From contig SKUI01000022.1 of the NCBI GenBank assembly GCA_007122185.1, forward strand, positions 1 to 7,206: DNA of 7,206 nucleotides. The letters run 5' to 3'. A program made the translations under genes and the position numbers. Positions within the stretch are counted from its first letter, which is position 1; each line of letters begins with the position of its first letter. The DNA comes from Rhodothermia bacterium. Lineage in GTDB: Bacteria; Bacteroidota; Rhodothermia; Balneolales; Natronogracilivirgulaceae. Below the pieces are notes generated by a model that was not told the origin of the DNA, ran no database searches, and worked only from the letters and a program-made list of their open reading frames with translations. Positions 5,348 to 7,206 of this stretch are shown piece by piece.

Positions 5348-6640
5348 TCAGTCTCCTTTCCCAAGCAGTCGGTACATTGCTTTTTTATATGCTTCCACTC
5401 CCGGCTGATCAAAAGGATTCTCCCCCAGCGAATAGACAAAAATTGCCGTTGCAAGTTCAAAATAGTAAATGGCATGGCCGATACATTCGGCGTTCTGCTC
5501 ATCGATCCTGGCAATGAAGATCGGCACACCACCCTCACCGTGGGCCTGAACTGTCCCCTGAAATGCTTTTTCATTGACCTCTTCCAGGGTTTTACCGGAA
5601 AGGTAATTCAAGCCGTCGTAATCTTTGGATTCCGCGGACAGCGTCAGGGATGTTTCTGGCTTTTGGATGTGAAGAAATGTCTCCATTATGTTGCGTTTCC
5701 CATCCTGAACCATCTGCCCGAGACTGTGCAGATCGGTGGAGTAGCTGGCAACAGCGGGAAACAATCCCTGGCCATTTTTGCCTTCACTTTCACCGTAAAG
5801 CTGCTGCAGCCACCCGCCCATGGAAACGAGAGCAGGCTCAAAGGAAGAAAGCAGGTCTATGTCGTACCCATTTTTGTAAAGCGCAAATCGTGTACTGACA
5901 TAATCCAGGAGGTTATCACGGTCTTCCTCCAGTTTCCGGTAGCAATCCACGGCACCATAAAAAAGACTTTTTACATCAATGCCGGCAGCAGCAATGGGCA
6001 GCAGTCCGACCGGGGTCAATACTGAAAACCTGCCGCCGACATCATCCGGAAGAATGAATTTGCGGTATCCATAGGCCTGGATGATCTTGTTCAATGCCCC
6101 TCCATCCTTGCTGGTGGTGCAAAAAATGCGCGACACCGCATCGTCGCCGTAGCGATCATGCAACCACTTTCTGAGTATGCGGAAGGCAATGGCGGTCTCC
6201 ATGGTGGTGCCGGACTTGGAAATGACATTCAGATAAACCTGCTTGGGCGATCCATCTGCTTTGGGCTTGTCGAGATACGCGATCAGCCTCTGCAGATACC
6301 TGCCGGATATGTGATGTCCGGCATAGATAATCTCCGGGCCAGGATCCAAAAACTCGGGCCTTAAGGCCTCAATGACCGCACGCGCACCGAGATAGGACCC
6401 GCCAATCCCGCAAACAATAAACACATCCGCGTTTTTATGGATTTCTCTGCCGATGGATTCCGTGTTTTCAAGGAGTGCATCATTCGGTTCCCTGAGGATG
6501 TTCTGCCACCCAAGCCATTCGGTTCCTTTTCCCGTGCGCTTATCCAGCTGCTCTGATGAATCGTTTACAACCCCGGCGGCAAGATTGTATTCTTCATCCG
6601 ACAGGAAGGTGCGGGCCCGTTTTGTTTCAATTGTAATCAT
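5348..6640 (-). CDS. pgi: Glucose-6-phosphate isomerase
   Basis: Pgi interconverts glucose 6-phosphate and fructose 6-phosphate at the entry of glycolysis and in gluconeogenesis, in the cytoplasm. At 430 residues it belongs to the shorter bacterial type (about 430-450, as in Bacillus and Thermotoga), not the roughly 550-residue E. coli type. Two SIS sugar-isomerase domains are visible. CGIGGSYLGARA (77-88) and the phosphate-binding SKSGTTMET (141-149) lie in the first. DDVGGRFSVLTPVGLLP (199-215) follows, then LYGESEGK (281-288) with Glu284 as the likely catalytic base, and His306 in DLHSLGQ. The C-terminal signature ENPFDQPGVEAYK (407-419) ends with the conserved active-site Lys419. The ATG at 6640 lies 11 bp after the pfkA stop without a Shine-Dalgarno sequence. 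The TGA stop lies 5 bp before the kinase start. The reaction product is the substrate of PfkA encoded immediately upstream. Confidence 0.96.
   Translation of the reverse strand: MITIETKRARTFLSDEEYNLAAGVVNDSSEQLDKRTGKGTEWLGWQNILREPNDALLENTESIGREIHKNADVFIVCGIGGSYLGARAVIEALRPEFLDPGPEIIYAGHHISGRYLQRLIAYLDKPKADGSPKQVYLNVISKSGTTMETAIAFRILRKWLHDRYGDDAVSRIFCTTSKDGGALNKIIQAYGYRKFILPDDVGGRFSVLTPVGLLPIAAAGIDVKSLFYGAVDCYRKLEEDRDNLLDYVSTRFALYKNGYDIDLLSSFEPALVSMGGWLQQLYGESEGKNGQGLFPAVASYSTDLHSLGQMVQDGKRNIMETFLHIQKPETSLTLSAESKDYDGLNYLSGKTLEEVNEKAFQGTVQAHGEGGVPIFIARIDEQNAECIGHAIYYFELATAIFVYSLGENPFDQPGVEAYKKAMYRLLGKGD
5353..5358 (-). promoter_or_regulatory. Shine-Dalgarno sequence for the deoxynucleoside kinase gene, inside pgi
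   Basis: The minus strand reads AAGGAG at 5358-5353, within the last codons of pgi (Gly-Lys-Gly-Asp-stop), 10 bases before the ATG at 5342. It is the only strong anti-16S match I find ahead of any start in this window; the other genes have weak or no match. It supports the chosen start and suggests that ribosomes finishing pgi can start on the kinase gene. Confidence 0.6.
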
Positions 6641-6651
6641 GTTCAGATTTG

Positions 6652-7206
6652 TTACCGTATGACTTTTGCAAGTTCAAGGAGTTCGAAGTTTATGCTTTTT
6701 TTCTCAGACCAGGTTTTGTGCATGGGCGTCAGGGTGTTTTTATGGTTGACCACACCAGCCATAACACTTGTGTGCCCGTTGAGGAGGGCTTCTACGGCAG
6801 CGCCTCCAAGCCGGCTGGCAAGTACCCGGTCATGTGAAGTTGGCGAACCGCCGCGCTGCAGGTGACCGAGCACGCTGACGCGCATTTCGTATTTTTCGAA
6901 GTCATCTTTCAGTTTTTCCGCCAGGCTCATGGCACCGCCTGACTGATCGCCTTCAGCAACCACAACCAGGCTGCTCCTTCGCTGAACCTTGAACACTTCT
7001 TTCAAAGTGTCCCTTATGTAATCCAGTTTTTTTACGGCTTCGGGCAGCAGGATGAGTTCGGCGCCGGTGGAAATGCCTGTTTCAAGGGCAATGAAACCAG
7101 CCTCGCGTCCCATCACCTCCACCAGGAACAATCGGTCATGGGCATCGGCCGTATCCCGTATCTTGTCAATTGCTTCCATGGCAGTGTTCAGGGCTGTATC
7201 ATATCC
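6652..7206 (-). CDS. pfkA: ATP-dependent 6-phosphofructokinase, C-terminal 184 residues (5' end off the right edge)
   Basis: PfkA phosphorylates fructose 6-phosphate to fructose 1,6-bisphosphate, the committed step of glycolysis. The frame is open through the right edge: bases 7206-7180 continue in frame as GYDTALNTA before the first internal Met at 7179, matching the family's (G)FxTAL segment, so that Met is not the start. About 40% of the protein, including the ATP-binding N-terminus, is missing. In the visible part (numbered from the edge) Arg25 and the VEVMGR motif with Arg34 match substrate-binding Arg162 and Arg171 of E. coli PfkA. Glu85 in VVVAEGD matches Glu222. GHLQRGGSP (114-122) matches His249 and Arg252. 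A short insertion (AEGDQSGGA) distinguishes it from the E. coli form and recalls Bacteroidota enzymes. ATP and not pyrophosphate dependence is inferred from similarity; the deciding glycine-rich positions lie outside. The TAA stop is 11 bp before pgi. Confidence 0.93.
   Translation of the reverse strand, partial: GYDTALNTAMEAIDKIRDTADAHDRLFLVEVMGREAGFIALETGISTGAELILLPEAVKKLDYIRDTLKEVFKVQRRSSLVVVAEGDQSGGAMSLAEKLKDDFEKYEMRVSVLGHLQRGGSPTSHDRVLASRLGGAAVEALLNGHTSVMAGVVNHKNTLTPMHKTWSEKKSINFELLELAKVIR

Noticed and set aside
4725..6025. Long plus-strand open frames opposite the kinase gene (4725-5339) and the 3' half of pgi (5327-6025)
   Set aside because: Both are codon-aligned with the real genes on the other strand and arise from the same scarcity of TTA, CTA and TCA codons. 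The opposite strand encodes complete proteins with clear catalytic motifs.
6652..7179. pfkA reading frame starting at the Met encoded at 7179
   Set aside because: The frame continues without a stop to the window edge and the upstream codons encode a conserved PfkA segment, so the gene is truncated by the window and does not start there.
1..7206. A previously undescribed system, mobile element or defence locus
   Set aside because: Every stretch above 130 bp is filled by a recognised, intact housekeeping gene on one strand. There are no long direct repeats, transposase fragments, RNA genes or orphan open frames with convincing content.

Overview
This window is a compact, uninterrupted stretch of bacterial housekeeping genes, all on the minus strand. 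Transcription therefore runs from high to low coordinates. In transcription order it holds pfkA (5' end off the right edge), pgi, a deoxynucleoside kinase gene, a DUF177/YceD gene, rpmF, plsX, fabH, fabD, fabG and the first codons of acpP (running off the left edge). All complete genes start with ATG, are intact, and have the usual length for their families. I see no mobile element, tRNA, rRNA, CRISPR array or defence or toxin system.

The likely source is Bacteroidota in the broad sense, with the Balneolota/Rhodothermota branch the best guess. This is inference from recall and not a search. It rests on the DUF177 protein carrying a Lys-Lys-Leu-His-Pro...Glu-Asp-Gly segment where other phyla have a cysteine cluster, on a PfkA with an Ala-Glu-Gly-Asp segment and following insertion, on mid-range GC by eye, and on the near absence of Shine-Dalgarno sequences, which is common in that group.

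Layout: 6652-7206 and 5348-6640 encode two consecutive enzymes of upper glycolysis (PfkA, Pgi). 4701-5342 encodes a nucleoside salvage kinase whose ribosome binding site lies inside the end of pgi. After a 62-bp gap with a candidate promoter come yceD and rpmF (4132-4638, 3936-4121), both linked to the large ribosomal subunit. Then follow plsX (phospholipid precursor), fabH (initiation condensation), fabD (malonyl loading of ACP), fabG (first reduction) and acpP (the carrier). The yceD-rpmF-plsX-fab-acpP order is a classic, widely conserved cluster tying ribosome production to membrane lipid synthesis. The attached pfkA-pgi-dNK module is less standard.

Most gaps are 5-62 bp. The two longest are 74 bp before fabH, with inverted repeats, and 126 bp before acpP, with a good sigma70-type promoter candidate. 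I found no convincing previously undescribed system. The best second-look items are the acpP promoter, the plsX-fabH leader and the combined glycolysis/salvage/ribosome/lipid gene order.
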